This document shows positions 10,898 through 20,569 of a DNA stretch of 64,000 nt, piece by piece. Positions within the stretch are counted from its first letter, which is position 1, and every line of letters starts with the position of its first letter. The stretch spans positions 94,653,110 to 94,717,109 of the forward strand of contig NC_133325.1 in assembly GCF_042186555.1 (NCBI RefSeq), in the 5' to 3' direction. A program made the position numbers and the translations under genes. The stretch is from Aquarana catesbeiana. Taxonomy: Eukaryota > Chordata > Amphibia > Anura > Ranidae. The notes beneath the pieces are model-generated. The model had not been told where the DNA came from, did no database searches, and saw only the letters and a list, made by a program, of their open reading frames with translations.

Positions 10898-11066
10898 CTT
10901 TACCTTTGCAGGGAAATAAAGAGGAAGTAAAACCCATCAGGGATTACTTCATCTTTAAGTGGTTAAATCCGTTAATATTGTAATTCAGATACACCTGAAT
11001 TTACAAATAATGAAAAATGTGTCCGAATTTTAATTTGGAACTAAATGAACCACACAAGTGTGCTTA

Positions 11067-11260
11067 GCTGACAAAAAAAAAGCTCCTACCCTCCCTCTTG
11101 TGGTGTATGGCATCATTTGCTTAGGCCTGGAAATCAGGAAGTAATTGAAGGAAAAAAACAAAACATTTAATATACTTTCCTATCAATTTACTAATGCTAC
11201 TGTAGCGCATAAGGATTACAAAATAGTCAATGTTGATTGAGAGAGTGAAGTTCCTTTCTT
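11067..11260. repeat. Repeat family E, right part
   Basis: Continues the copy started at 7690. It matches 34765-34967, including TCAATGTTGATTGAGAGAG and GTGAAGTTCC. It was separated from its left part by the hAT-type insertion. Confidence 0.7.
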
Positions 11261-11771
11261 TTTTTTTTATTTCAGAATGGCATACAAACTGGCAAAGGTC
11301 CAATGCTGATGCAATTATTCATCTAACAATGCGATGAGCCTTTCCTAATGACTAATACTGCTTAAAAAATTTTTTTGGTCATCACGCAAGTAGTTGAATA
11401 ACACTTTAGTGATGCACTAGCTGCTGCCAAAAACATGATTAATGAACCATTCACTGTTAGACATTCTATTTCTCATCTAAAATTTTCACACATAGTGCCT
11501 AGAGAGTCTTGTAATGTTATTTTTTTAATCAGATCATTTTTTTTATTATATTAAAGTTCTTTATAAGGCAGTACAAATAGGCCCAAAACACATTAAAAAA
11601 AGGTAAAAAAGAAACAGAAAAACACAACTGGACTGGATAATATTACAAATGCAACTCATGCTCATGAAAATATATTTACCCGTAGTACATAGACAAAAGT
11701 AGTAAGTAATATACTGTTCCACACAGAATTAAACATACAATTATCTAGACTATAATGCAGCATTAAATAAG
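11261..11771. other. No gene seen; ends in the MITE target site
   Basis: AT-rich, no open frame of note. The last 8 bases (TAAATAAG, 11764-11771) are the left copy of the target duplication of the nested stack. Confidence 0.5.
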
Positions 11772-11889
11772 CAAACATGTGCACTGCCGAAAAATGTGTT
11801 TGTTTCATTTCATTCGTTTTTTTTTTTCTTTTTTTGGGTCATTCATTATGATCGCAATTAGTAAATTGGAGAATTTGTAAATTCATAAA

Positions 11890-12543
11890 TGTAATGGAAA
11901 TTTGTAAGTTCTGTATATAATTGTATTCATTGCACTCTGCCCTCACTGTGCACACAGCACTAATAATGTTTTCAGTACATGTTTATTTATTTTTTATTTA
12001 TTTCAGTTATTTATATAGCGCCATCAATTTACGCAGCACTTTACATATACATTGTACATTCACATCAGTCCCTACCCTCAAGGAGCTTATAATCTAAGGT
12101 CCCTAACTCACATTCATACATACTAGGGACAATTTAGACAGGATCCAATTAACCTATCAGCATGTCTTTGGAGTGTGGGAGGAAACCGGAGTACCCGGAG
12201 GAAACCCACGCAGGCACAGGGAGAACATGCAAACTCCAGGCAGGTGGTGTCGTGGTTGGGATTTGAACCAGCGACCCTTCTTACTGCTAGGCAAAAGGGC
12301 TACCCACTACACCACTGTGCCGCCCATGTTTACATGTTTACATTCTTTCGAGTCATGATTAGAATTAGCCTGCCTATGTAATGCCCCCTGTTACCATAAA
12401 CGTACAATTGTAATATTGATGTCATACCTACGTAATCATGTGTATAAAAACCTTCAAATGCGTCATAATAAAACAGAACAGATATTTGGAACCACTAATC
12501 CATATGAGGATAGGAGTTGCCTATCATCAATTTAAACAAGTCA
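11890..12543 (+). repeat. 5' LTR of the endogenous retrovirus (with a SINE inside)
   Basis: Starts TGTAATGGAAATTTG. It contains TATAAAAACC near 12441 and AATAAAACAG near 12467, and ends near AACAAGTCA. Compared with the 3' LTR it has a SINE inserted after CAGTACATGTTTA and lacks about 57 bases that lie between two ATTTGGA repeats in the 3' copy. Apart from these there are roughly a dozen base differences over about 300 aligned bases. Confidence 0.82.
11986..12331 (-). mobile_element. tRNA-headed SINE, inserted in the ERV 5' LTR
   Basis: On the minus strand the head at about 12326-12240 shows an A-box-like GTGGTGTAGTGGGTAGC and a perfect B box GGTTCAAATCC, the internal RNA polymerase III promoter. 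The body contains the widespread GGAGGAAACCGGAGTACC block and the tail is AAATAAATAAAA-like. ACATGTTTA occurs on both sides (11977-11985 and 12332-12340). The 3' LTR lacks the insertion, so it came after proviral integration. Confidence 0.82.
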
Positions 12544-12915
12544 GCGTGGCGAGCTTTGCCTAGGAGGGTTTTCCAGGTGACCCTGAGTATCTGAAACAAG
12601 GAGCTTGAGACGATCCGGGAATTTCTGATAATCAGCCGGCTGAGGTAAGCCTTTTGCTTACATTTGAGTTATCAGACTTCCTTGATCGGTAAGGCATTTT
12701 CGGGACAAAGGGTACCTATTTTACTCCCCTTAATCGAACTGTATTGATTGGCGCTTATATGTTATGTTGTCACTGTCTACTGTCCATCGAGTGTTATAGA
12801 TAAGAAAGGGAAGAATAGTGCTGTTCAAAGGTATATGTAGTACATCTGCTAGATAGTAAAAGTAGTTTAGAGGCAAGAGGGTATAGGCACATGTAGAGAA
12901 GACTGGCCAGTCATT

Positions 12916-13010
12916 ATGGGCATTAAATTAAGTAAGGGAATGAAGGGTAAGAGACCCTCAAAAATACCCAGTGCAAGAGAAGCGCTATATATGAACCGGA
13001 GGTGCGGTTC
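12916..13010 (+). pseudogene. Possible Gag N-terminus of the ERV
   Basis: An ATG with Gly as second codon (MGIKLSK...) begins about 370 bases after the 5' LTR and runs about 30 codons. Position and the myristoylation-like start fit a matrix protein N-terminus. The frame soon closes and the downstream sequence was not recognised. Confidence 0.3.
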
Positions 13011-14699
13011 CGCCTATACTGAGCCCCTAGATTAATGGTTAAAGTGGACAGGGATCCACAATGGGTAACTGGGTTACCACTAAAGTCCACAGGGACTAAG
13101 AATCATGCAGAGTAAATAGCTAGAGAAACAGCTATGTGAGCAGGCTGGATCAAGGGTGACATTAACACTAGACAGAAAGGGACATTTTAATGTTAAGTTG
13201 TGGGATGAATTTGGGGTCAGGCACTACAACTAGTAAAGTCAAGAAGCAGGGACATATTAAAGAGTTAAATGTAAGTGATCTAAGAGAGATATATTCGTGT
13301 ATGTGTGTGTGAATGCTGGGACCTTTAGTTCTATCCTTTGTGTGTGTCATGTACGCAGATGTGATCCCCTCCTTTGTGCTCTCATGAAAGAATGTGGCTG
13401 GGATGAGAGGTCAGTGATAAGCTGGAAGGACACCATGCCAAGTTCAGTTTTTTTAGACAAAACATTTATAACAAAATGTGCCGGGTAACAAATCTAATGA
13501 TAAACAATGTGATCACAATTATTTTGAATCTATCAATCCAGACATGGTAAAATGAAGGTTACATTTAACCGTGTATTACACAAATTGAATATCCTTTGAT
13601 AGTGGAAACACTGCATTTAAAAAAGGGAAATTAAGTAAAATTAAGTAATCATGAGTATTAATTTCTAATATGAGTTTAACAATTTTATTAATAATATAGA
13701 TATATTGAAGCTGGTTTAGCCAACCTTTTGGTTGGAAATGAAATTCAGGTTATTGGGGAAATTTGTAAAAATGAGATTAGTTTAGATTAAGATAATAATT
13801 TTACATTTATACAATAAGCCCTTATCGAGAGAAAAAAAAGATTAAGATGAGGTTGTTATTTGGAATACAGCTGCCATAATATTTAACAAAGCCAAGATGG
13901 ATGGGATACATAAGAAGTTTTTCTACAAAAATGAAATTTTATGGTTCTTGATAATAACTTGATGTGCGGTCCATGATGTGAGAGTTATAATAAATAAAAT
14001 TTAAATATAACAGATCCATCACATCAAGTCCACACACCCTGTTAGGATAGATGCCACCTGCAGCCAGTTGTTTTATAGTTTTTGATGCTTTCTGGTCCAT
14101 CATACAGATTGTTGGTCCTTTTGTTTTTATTTAATTTTATTTTTGAAATCCAAAGCAGAATGTGTGGATTGTGAAATGATGTGTCCCCTTTTCCTTGTAA
14201 GTGAAGTGGTATAAGCAGAAGAATACTTTGTATTTATGGACATATCTCCATGACTGCAGGGTATTGTTATCATTTATTATAATATTGATAGGAAAAAGTT
14301 GTCTTTTTGAAATATGAAACTGGAGTTCTTACACATGATAGAAAACAAGCCATTGTAATATATTTATGCAAGCTGGACCCAGTAATAAAGGGTTCATCCT
14401 GATATATCAGAGCTGTAGCTTTATGCAAAGGTTCTATTAGGCAAAGTTACAGACATTGTTTCGGTCAAACATTAAATTTTTAATGGTCTGACATTCTGCG
14501 CAGCAAATATACAGCTAACTAAATGTTTATCTAATGAAAGGTTTAAAATATGAGTTTGTTTATGTACAAATCTAGCAATGAAAAATGCGTACATTTGAAT
14601 CCAGCCACCTTATTGCCTCTATTGGAGGAGGCTGGAGACAAAGGAAGACACGTGTGTTAAATTGATGGCATAGAATCAGCTGCTGTGAGCTCAGTGCAG

Positions 14700-14975
14700 G
14701 ACACACTCCCTGAAGACCCAGATATTTGATTTTTTGTAGATTTGAGTATGCAGTTTATCACCCAGAAGGATACTCTGTATTCAAAGTCATTGGATCCTTT
14801 TTCCCCAGCTCAAGAAGCAGAGCTCCATGTTTTAGCAAAGCCTGTGAGCTATAAAAGGAGGGTATATTTATATAGATAGTCGAGATATCGAGAGCTTTTG
14901 GTTCCATTTGAAGGGCCAGAAGTTTGTTTTTACTTTGGCAGGTAAACCAATCAAGCATGCCAAGTTAATTTGATT
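14700..14975 (+). pseudogene. RNase H remnant of ERV pol
   Basis: Interrupted translation shows a FVD motif near 14735 (first Asp of retroviral RNase H), then AQEAEL near 14810 (the conserved Glu segment). An SRD segment near 14880 follows, in place of the usual TDSRY, and then an AGKPIK motif near 14940. In-frame stops occur before the FVD and before SRD, so it is non-functional. It belongs upstream of the integrase remnant, in the normal pol order. Confidence 0.55.
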
Positions 14976-15239
14976 GGCTGTTTTCAGCCTTCCAGGTTCT
15001 TGCTGAGGTAGCCATACTAACATTAAAACTCACACATGGAAGCAGACCAGACGACTAAGGATGCTGCATTTACAGCCCCAGACACTTGCTGGGTCTGTGC
15101 AACTCACAGATTCCACCCTAGTTCTGGCCCAGTATAGCTGGGATTAATAATTCAACTTTAAGGACCCCAGAACAAGAAGAACAAGTGGTCCACAGGGGGC
15201 AACTTCTTATTAAACAGGACTTTGGAAAAGATGATCATT

Positions 15240-15600
15240 TATGTCTGCCAGCCACTCTTATCCTTCCAGCTTGACACATGGACCGTGTCATCAGTCACAA
15301 GCAGTTATGGCTGCCTTAGTAAATGAGCGTGGGATAGAGCCAGGGTTCACCACAGTTGTTTTTATAACATACCACTTCTTGTTTTACCTGCTACCAAAGG
15401 TGTTACTAAAAGCTGAACATCCCTCCCAGAGATTACAAAAAAGCTATATCCAGATGCCCATGTCAGGATCTTATGCATTTTGTCTGTATGGACATGTTTT
15501 CTGGATGTCCAGTGGCAAATGCTACTGCAAAGGCCACAGTAAAAAGTGTTATCAGAAGCAGTTTGTAAATATAGAGTGCAGAATCTACAGAGAGTAACAG
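15240..15600 (+). pseudogene. Integrase remnant of ERV pol
   Basis: One 118-codon frame opens at 15241. Its start carries a His-rich segment (THGPCHQS) at the place of the integrase zinc-binding domain. A segment reading RLQKSYIQMP follows, where the first catalytic Asp is expected directly before YIQMP but Ser is found. A frame change then occurs near 15480: the next frame carries MDMFSG, the second catalytic Asp region. A lost catalytic Asp and the frameshift show the gene is dead. The YIQMP/MDMFSG pattern is typical of retroviral integrase cores. Confidence 0.6.
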
Positions 15601-16556
15601 AGGAAGTCATTTTTATAGGAGAATCATTACTAGAAGTTTTGAGGTTTTATTTTTACACCCCCTACTGTCTACAATGTAGCGGACAGAGTAGAGTAAGAAA
15701 CTAGAAAACATTTGCCTGAATGTTTTCTTATATTTCATCAAGCCCCTAAGGGGATGTTGGACTCTCTCCCTATGGGATTTGGTTTGGGAGTGTGTTACTC
15801 ACTTGCTTATATTTTGTCTCAGCAGCTGAAGTCCTCCATTCGGATCTCACAGAGAATGTTGCTGATCTTTTAAGGTCTTTGACAAACTCATTTATGTGTT
15901 TTCTCCCCAATTTCATATCCTAAAAGTTTGGAAGGCTCTAAAACTAAAGCCAGGTGACTCGTGGATTGTTAAGAGACATTTATATATAAGGAAAAGTTTG
16001 GAGACTCAATACAGCATCTATTTCATGTACAGTTTTTGCAAAACTTGACGGAAAAGTCACCTGGATCCACACCAGACACTGCAAAAATGACTAAATTAAA
16101 GAAATCTCTGTGTTTGATTTGTTTCCCTCTTGCTATCACAGTCTAGGGTACTTTTTGATTCAATTACTTTAATTGTAAGGGATATATATATTTGAAAAGT
16201 AGTTTAGCCATGTTGAAGTCATATTTGTCTTTTGTACGTCTTCCATTTTATGTAGAATTGTCTGTGTTTACATGTGCTGATAAGTCAGCATGCCAACAAT
16301 TCAGCTAGAAGGCCATTCTGGCCACAGGAGTGTACAGCCAGTACACTGTAAATATGTCTTATCAATCATTTGTTTTTCACAATGAAAAGTCATTTTGTAA
16401 TGAAAGTTGCTCAGCTATTATTTTCTCCACAATGGAGTTTTTTTGCCTCTTTGGCCAGGACTACCTTCACCTAAACGTGTGGAGGTTCCAGGTTAAAGGT
16501 TAAAGGTGATAGCAGGTATGGTTAGTGATCAAAATATTGATCAAAAGAGGGGAGAC

Positions 16557-16927
16557 TGTAATGGAAATTTGTAAGTTCTGTATATAATTGTATTCTATTT
16601 TGTATGTATTGCACTCTGCCCTCACTGTGCACACGGCACTAATAATGTTTTCAGTACATGTTTACATTCTTTCGAGTCCTGATTAGAATTAGCCTGCCTA
16701 TGTAACGCCCCTTGTTACCATAAACGTACAATTGTAATATTAATGTGATACCTATGTAATCATGTGTATAAAAACCTTCAAATGCATCATAATAAAACAG
16801 AACAGTTATTTGGAAAGATGCTGAGTGTATCTTTTGTGTCTGTTGCCTTCTGCAGTAGTTATTATTAATTTGGAACCACTAATCAATATGAGGATAGGAG
16901 TTGCCTATCATCAATTTAACCAAGTCA
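16557..16927 (+). repeat. 3' LTR of the endogenous retrovirus
   Basis: Starts TGTAATGG right after the polypurine tract, ends AACCAAGTCA, and contains TATAAAAACC and AATAAAACAG. It lacks the SINE and keeps the 57-base segment missing from the 5' LTR. Confidence 0.85.
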
Positions 16928-17322
16928 GTAAATAAGAAAGAAAATCCACAAATTCTAAAGAATAACTAACTAACTAACTAACAATAACTAACTAAATGAT
17001 AGGTATTGGCATTTCCTTTCAAATTTGTCTGTTAGTGAATGCTACGAATACAAATTTATCTGAAGTTACGAAGTTACGAATTATCCGAAATAAAAATGCC
17101 ACATCTAAACAAATGGAACGGAACATATTAATAATAAATAATAATAATAAAACATTTTTATTATTATTATTATTGCTATTTATTATTATTAACTAGTTAT
17201 GTTCCATTCATTTAGATGTGGCATTTGTTATTTTGGATAATTCATAACTTCGGATAAATTCGTATTCGTTACGTTCACTAACAGCCAAATTTCAAAGGAA
17301 ATTCCAATACCTATAATTTAAT
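16928..17322. repeat. Palindromic core of the split MITE
   Basis: GGTATTGGCATTTCCTTTCAAATTTG-type sequence at about 17003 is repeated as its complement ending near 17312. The arms are about 150 bases, with (ATT)n at the centre. CCTATAATTTAAT at 17310-17322 is the left target copy of the Penelope insertion. Confidence 0.85.
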
Positions 17323-17418
17323 ATTGAAGAAATGGATTCTGGACCGCTGCACTCCGATAAAAGCCTTTATTGTAATGAACAGTCAACGTTCATGTGACAA
17401 CAGAAGCAGGACAAACAT

Positions 17419-17458
17419 CTGATGCGTTTCACAACATCATTGTTGATTAATCACAGCT
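17419..17458 (-). ncRNA. Degenerate hammerhead-like motif, left arm of Penelope element 1
   Basis: On the minus strand a GATTAATC stretch is followed by a stem CAACA-ATGA-TGTTG, then TGAAAC and GCATC. The GAAA core is kept but the CTGANGA core is not. It is the inverted counterpart of 23861-23896. Homology to a ribozyme is inferred from position and layout; activity is unlikely. Confidence 0.35.
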
Positions 17459-17487
17459 AAATGACCACATATTGTTTGAAAAATATA

Positions 17488-19103
17488 CAGTGGGGACGAA
17501 AAATATTCAGACCCCCTTACATTTTTCACTCTTTGTTATATTGCAGCCATTTGCTAAAATCATTTAAGTTCATTTTTTTCCTCATTAATGTACACACAGC
17601 ACCCCATATTGGCAGAAAAACACAGAATTGTTAACATTTTTTGCAGATTTATTAAAAAAGAAAAACTGAAATACCACATGGTCCTAAGTATTCAGACCCT
17701 TTGCTCAGTATTTAGTAGAAGCACCCTTTTGATCTAATACAGACATGAGTCTTTTTGGGAAAGATGCAACAAGTTTTTCACACCTGGATTTGGGGATCCT
17801 CTGCCATTCCTCCTTGCAGATCCTCTCCAGTTCTGTCAGGTTGCATGGTAAACGGTGGAAAGCCATTTTTAGGTCTCTCCAGAGATGCTCAATTGGGTTT
17901 AAGTCAGGGCTCTGGCTGGGCCATTCAAGAACAATCACAGAGTTGTGAAGCCACTTCATTATTTTAGCTGTGTGCTTAGGGTCATTGTCTTGTTGGAAGG
18001 TAAACCTTCGGCCCAGTCTGAGGTCCTGAGCACTCTGGAGAAGGCTTTCATCCAGCATATCCCTGTACTTGTCCTCATTCATCTTTCCCTTGATTGCAAC
18101 CAGTCGTCCTGTCCCTGCAGCTGAAAAACACCCCCACAGCATGATGCTGCCACCACCATGCTTTACTGTTGGGACTGTATTGGGCAGGTGATGAGCAGTG
18201 CCTGGTTTTCTCCACACATACCGCTTAGAATTAAGGCCAAAAAGTTCTAACTTGGTCTCATCAGACCAGAGAATCTTATTTCTCACTATCTTGGAGTCCT
18301 TCAGGTGTTTTTTAGCAAACTCCATGCAGGCTTTCATGTGTCTTGCACTGAGGAGAGGCTTCCGTCGGGCCACTCTGCCATAAAACCCCGACTGGTGGAG
18401 CGCTGCAGTGATGGTTGACTTTCTACAACTTTCTCCCATCTCCTGACTGCATCTCTGGAGCTCAGCCACAGTGATCTTTGGGTTCTTCTTTAACTCTCTC
18501 ACCAAGGCTTTTCTCCCCCGATAGCTCAGTTTAGCTGGACGGTCAGCTCTAGGAAGGGTTCTGGTCATCCCAAACATCTTCCATTTAAGGATTATGGAGG
18601 CCACTGTGTTATTAGGAATCTTAAGTGCAGCAGAAATTTTTTTGTAACCTTGGCCAGAACTGTGCCTTGCCACAATTCTGTCTCTGAGCTCTTCAGGCAG
18701 TTCCTTTGACCTGATTCTCATGATTCTCATTTGCTCTGACATGCACTGCTAGACAGGTGTGTGGCTTTCCTAATCAAGTCCAATCAATATAATCAAACAC
18801 AGCTGGACTCAAATGAAGGTGTAGAACCATCTCAAGGATGATCAGAAGAAATAGACAGCACCTGAGTTAAATATATGAGTGTCACAGCAAATGGTCTGAA
18901 TACTTAGGACCATGTGATATTTCAGTTTTTCTTTTTTAATAAATCTGCAAAAATGTCAACAATTCTGTATTTTTCTGTCAATATGGGGTGCTGTGTGTAC
19001 ATTAATGAGGAAAAAAAATTAAATTAAATGATGTTAGCAAATGGCTGCAATATAACAAAGAGTAAAAAATTTAAGGGGATCTGAATACTTTTCGTCCCCA
19101 CTG
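17488..19103 (-). mobile_element. Tc1-type transposon inserted in the Penelope left arm
   Basis: Flanked by TA at 17486-17487 and 19104-19105. Ends are CAGTGGGGACGAAAAATATT at the left and its near complement at the right; terminal inverted repeats are about 210 bp. It carries a full-length transposase frame on the minus strand. The right Penelope arm shows the pre-insertion site with a single TA. The element is 1,616 bp, normal for Tc1. Confidence 0.93.
17705..18742 (-). CDS. Tc1/mariner transposase, full-length frame with altered spacing
   Basis: 345 codons from ATG at 18742 with no internal stop, the usual Tc1 length. It would cut and paste its own element in the nucleus. The N-terminal ~110 residues look like a paired-type helix-turn-helix DNA-binding region (ELRDRIVARHSSGQGYKKI, then KLSYRGRKALVREL). 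The catalytic domain has SDETK (Asp161), QQDNDPKHT (Asp252) and SPDLNPIEHLW (Glu285). The Asp-Glu gap is 32 residues; Tc1 enzymes normally have 34. The two missing residues fall in the MKWLHNSV segment, where relatives have KEW and an extra residue after HN. A GGGSIMLWGCFS motif is present. The frame is intact, but the spacing makes an active enzyme doubtful. Any promoter would lie in the terminal repeat. Confidence 0.9.
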   Translation of the reverse strand: MSEQMRIMRIRSKELPEELRDRIVARHSSGQGYKKISAALKIPNNTVASIILKWKMFGMTRTLPRADRPAKLSYRGRKALVRELKKNPKITVAELQRCSQEMGESCRKSTITAALHQSGFYGRVARRKPLLSARHMKACMEFAKKHLKDSKIVRNKILWSDETKLELFGLNSKRYVWRKPGTAHHLPNTVPTVKHGGGSIMLWGCFSAAGTGRLVAIKGKMNEDKYRDMLDESLLQSAQDLRLGRRFTFQQDNDPKHTAKIMKWLHNSVIVLEWPSQSPDLNPIEHLWRDLKMAFHRLPCNLTELERICKEEWQRIPKSRCEKLVASFPKRLMSVLDQKGASTKY

Positions 19104-19262
19104 TATACCAAATTCAACCATGTTGCATTATGCGTTCAATGATTTTAAATTGCAAACAAATGTGGCCAAAAAATGGGGGGGGGGATACATATATACATGA
19201 AAGGCCCCTGAGAAAACATGGAAAAAATGGAAAACATGGAAATAGAACGCAAAACAAGATGG

Positions 19263-20049
19263 TGTTGCCTTATGAGTTTATGTGAAATCTCCATTAATAG
19301 CTGTAAAATATTGTAATTCTCAATATAGTTAATTTAGCTTGTATCTATATAGGGCATAGCATTATCTTCACATATATCTGTGGTAGACCAGACAAGTCGG
19401 TGTCTAGGCTTGGGTATACAAACAATGGGATCCAAACCTCATTGTTTTATGCATACTCACTTCAAAGGATCCCATGTTAGGATATGCAATGAAGGGAGGC
19501 CAACACGGAATCAATACTTAACTTCCCATGAACATTCAAGTTAATCTCCTGCTCAGAATAGTCACAAGGATTTGCATTAAAGGGGGCTGACTTATGCAAA
19601 GTATAGAGATTGGAGATGCAGCCAGTCCTTAACCAGCAATAGCTCACGAATCAGAGCCACACTATGCCAACCAATGAGGTATCAGCCTGTAATGATATAG
19701 ACAGACTAGATGGGAGGGAAACACACTTGATGGGAGAGCAGCCATCAGAATGGAACCTTGGTGAAAAGGGTAATTATGGGAAAGGTCTGCCCTTTACTTG
19801 TAACTAAATATGTTTGTAGATTAATGTTTTAAGGAATATACTCTGTATTCCTTCATGCAATTCTCTTATTTTAACCTAATATTTTCTTCCTTGGTGTAGA
19901 CTATAGCTAGATGTATTAGATAGACTTTCCACTACTCACCAATAAATGTTGTTATTGTATTAAAGCTTTCACTCTTGGTCAAAGAACTCTCATTTAACCC
20001 ACATCATATCTTTGAGATATTAAATCTTAAATATAATAAACGGGTAACA
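19263..20049 (+). mobile_element. Solo LTR in the Penelope left arm
   Basis: TG...CA segment starting TGTTGCCTTATG and ending GGGTAACA, flanked by a 4-bp duplication ATGG (19259-19262, 20050-20053). The right Penelope arm has the empty site (GAGATGGTTAACATAAAC). An AATAAA lies near 19941. A 4-bp duplication fits a gamma/epsilon-type retrovirus. No internal region remains, so it arose by LTR-LTR recombination. Confidence 0.82.
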
Positions 20050-20569
20050 ATGGTTAACATAAACAAAAAAAGAAAACGGGATTGCTATATATACATGTAC
20101 ATATCAAAGATATGCATATATAAGAAAATCCAATATCTCGAAATAGTCAAAAAAGTAAAAACATGATAAAAAAAGACATATTAAACCATCACCATGTACA
20201 GGGGAAACGCATGAAAACATGAAATTGTAACAATAAAAGCTAGATACATTTATAAACAAAAGTACATGTGCAAATTGTTGCGAAGCAACCTTTAATAGTA
20301 AAACCATGTTTATAAATAATGTCTAAAAATCTACCAAAACATGTTGGAACATACCATGTTTATATGTGGGAACTTCAGTCCATGGGGTGCCACTAAAGAA
20401 TAAGGGCGCAAATACAAATGCAAAGTGACGGTGTGATGATGTCTAGTAAATAGTTAGAAAAACTCTATTAACTGGTATTTGGTAACCGCTATTTAACCAC
20501 ATGAACATGCAAAAATAATATTTGGTAGAACCCCTACAGATATCTAAATCTCGGGAGACCCGAAGAAAC

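Larger units (their letters stand above)
9836..10966. repeat. Hairpin-rich repeat segment bounded by TTAA motifs
   Basis: The first part (9836-10517) is AT-rich non-coding repeat. The second (10514-10966) runs from CCTTAAAGTGGTTG to TTTAAGTGGTTAA and contains three long perfect hairpins (10551-10580, 10590-10626, 10859-10897). The ends resemble the TTAA family, but I could not prove one element or two. No coding sequence. Confidence 0.5.
7813..11058. mobile_element. hAT-type non-autonomous element with 8-bp target duplication
   Basis: The segment is flanked by TGTGCTTA at 7805-7812 and 11059-11066, an 8-bp direct duplication. The ends are imperfect inverted repeats (GACATGTGCAG against the complement CTTGTGTGGTT). 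Subterminal sequence is AT-rich with AATTCG words, as in the stack at 11772-24297, whose ends are CAAACATGTGCA/TAGACATGTGCA. The intact family E copy at 34675-34967 shows the empty site. Inside are an (ATTCT)n array, a TTAA element (8499-9835) and a hairpin-rich segment (9836-10966), so the bulk of the length is later insertions. No transposase is encoded. Confidence 0.72.
11890..16927 (+). mobile_element. Degenerate endogenous retrovirus with both LTRs
   Basis: LTRs at 11890-12543 and 16557-16927 enclose about 4 kb. A polypurine tract (AAAAGAGGGGAGAC) precedes the 3' LTR. Between them are remnants of RNase H and integrase in pol order. An ATG followed by Gly at 12916 could be a myristoylated Gag start. 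Candidate target duplication is ATAAA/GTAAA (one mismatch). Frames are broken throughout and the interior is about half the length of a complete retrovirus, so it is a deleted, inactive provirus. The YIQMP-type integrase and the RNase H pattern resemble class I (gamma/epsilon-like) elements; that placement is inference. Confidence 0.75.
17323..20565 (-). repeat. Left inverted arm (pseudo-LTR) of Penelope element 1
   Basis: The complement of 23141-23994, split by a Tc1 element and a solo LTR. The join across the Tc1 insertion (TTTGAAAAATA then TACCAAATT) equals the uninterrupted sequence in the right arm. It ends at CTCGGGAGACCCGAAG. A degenerate hammerhead-like core lies at 17419-17458 on the minus strand. 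Confidence 0.85.

Noticed and set aside
12240..12326. tRNA gene
   Set aside because: The A- and B-box pattern belongs to the head of a SINE with a body and tail; no cloverleaf was found.
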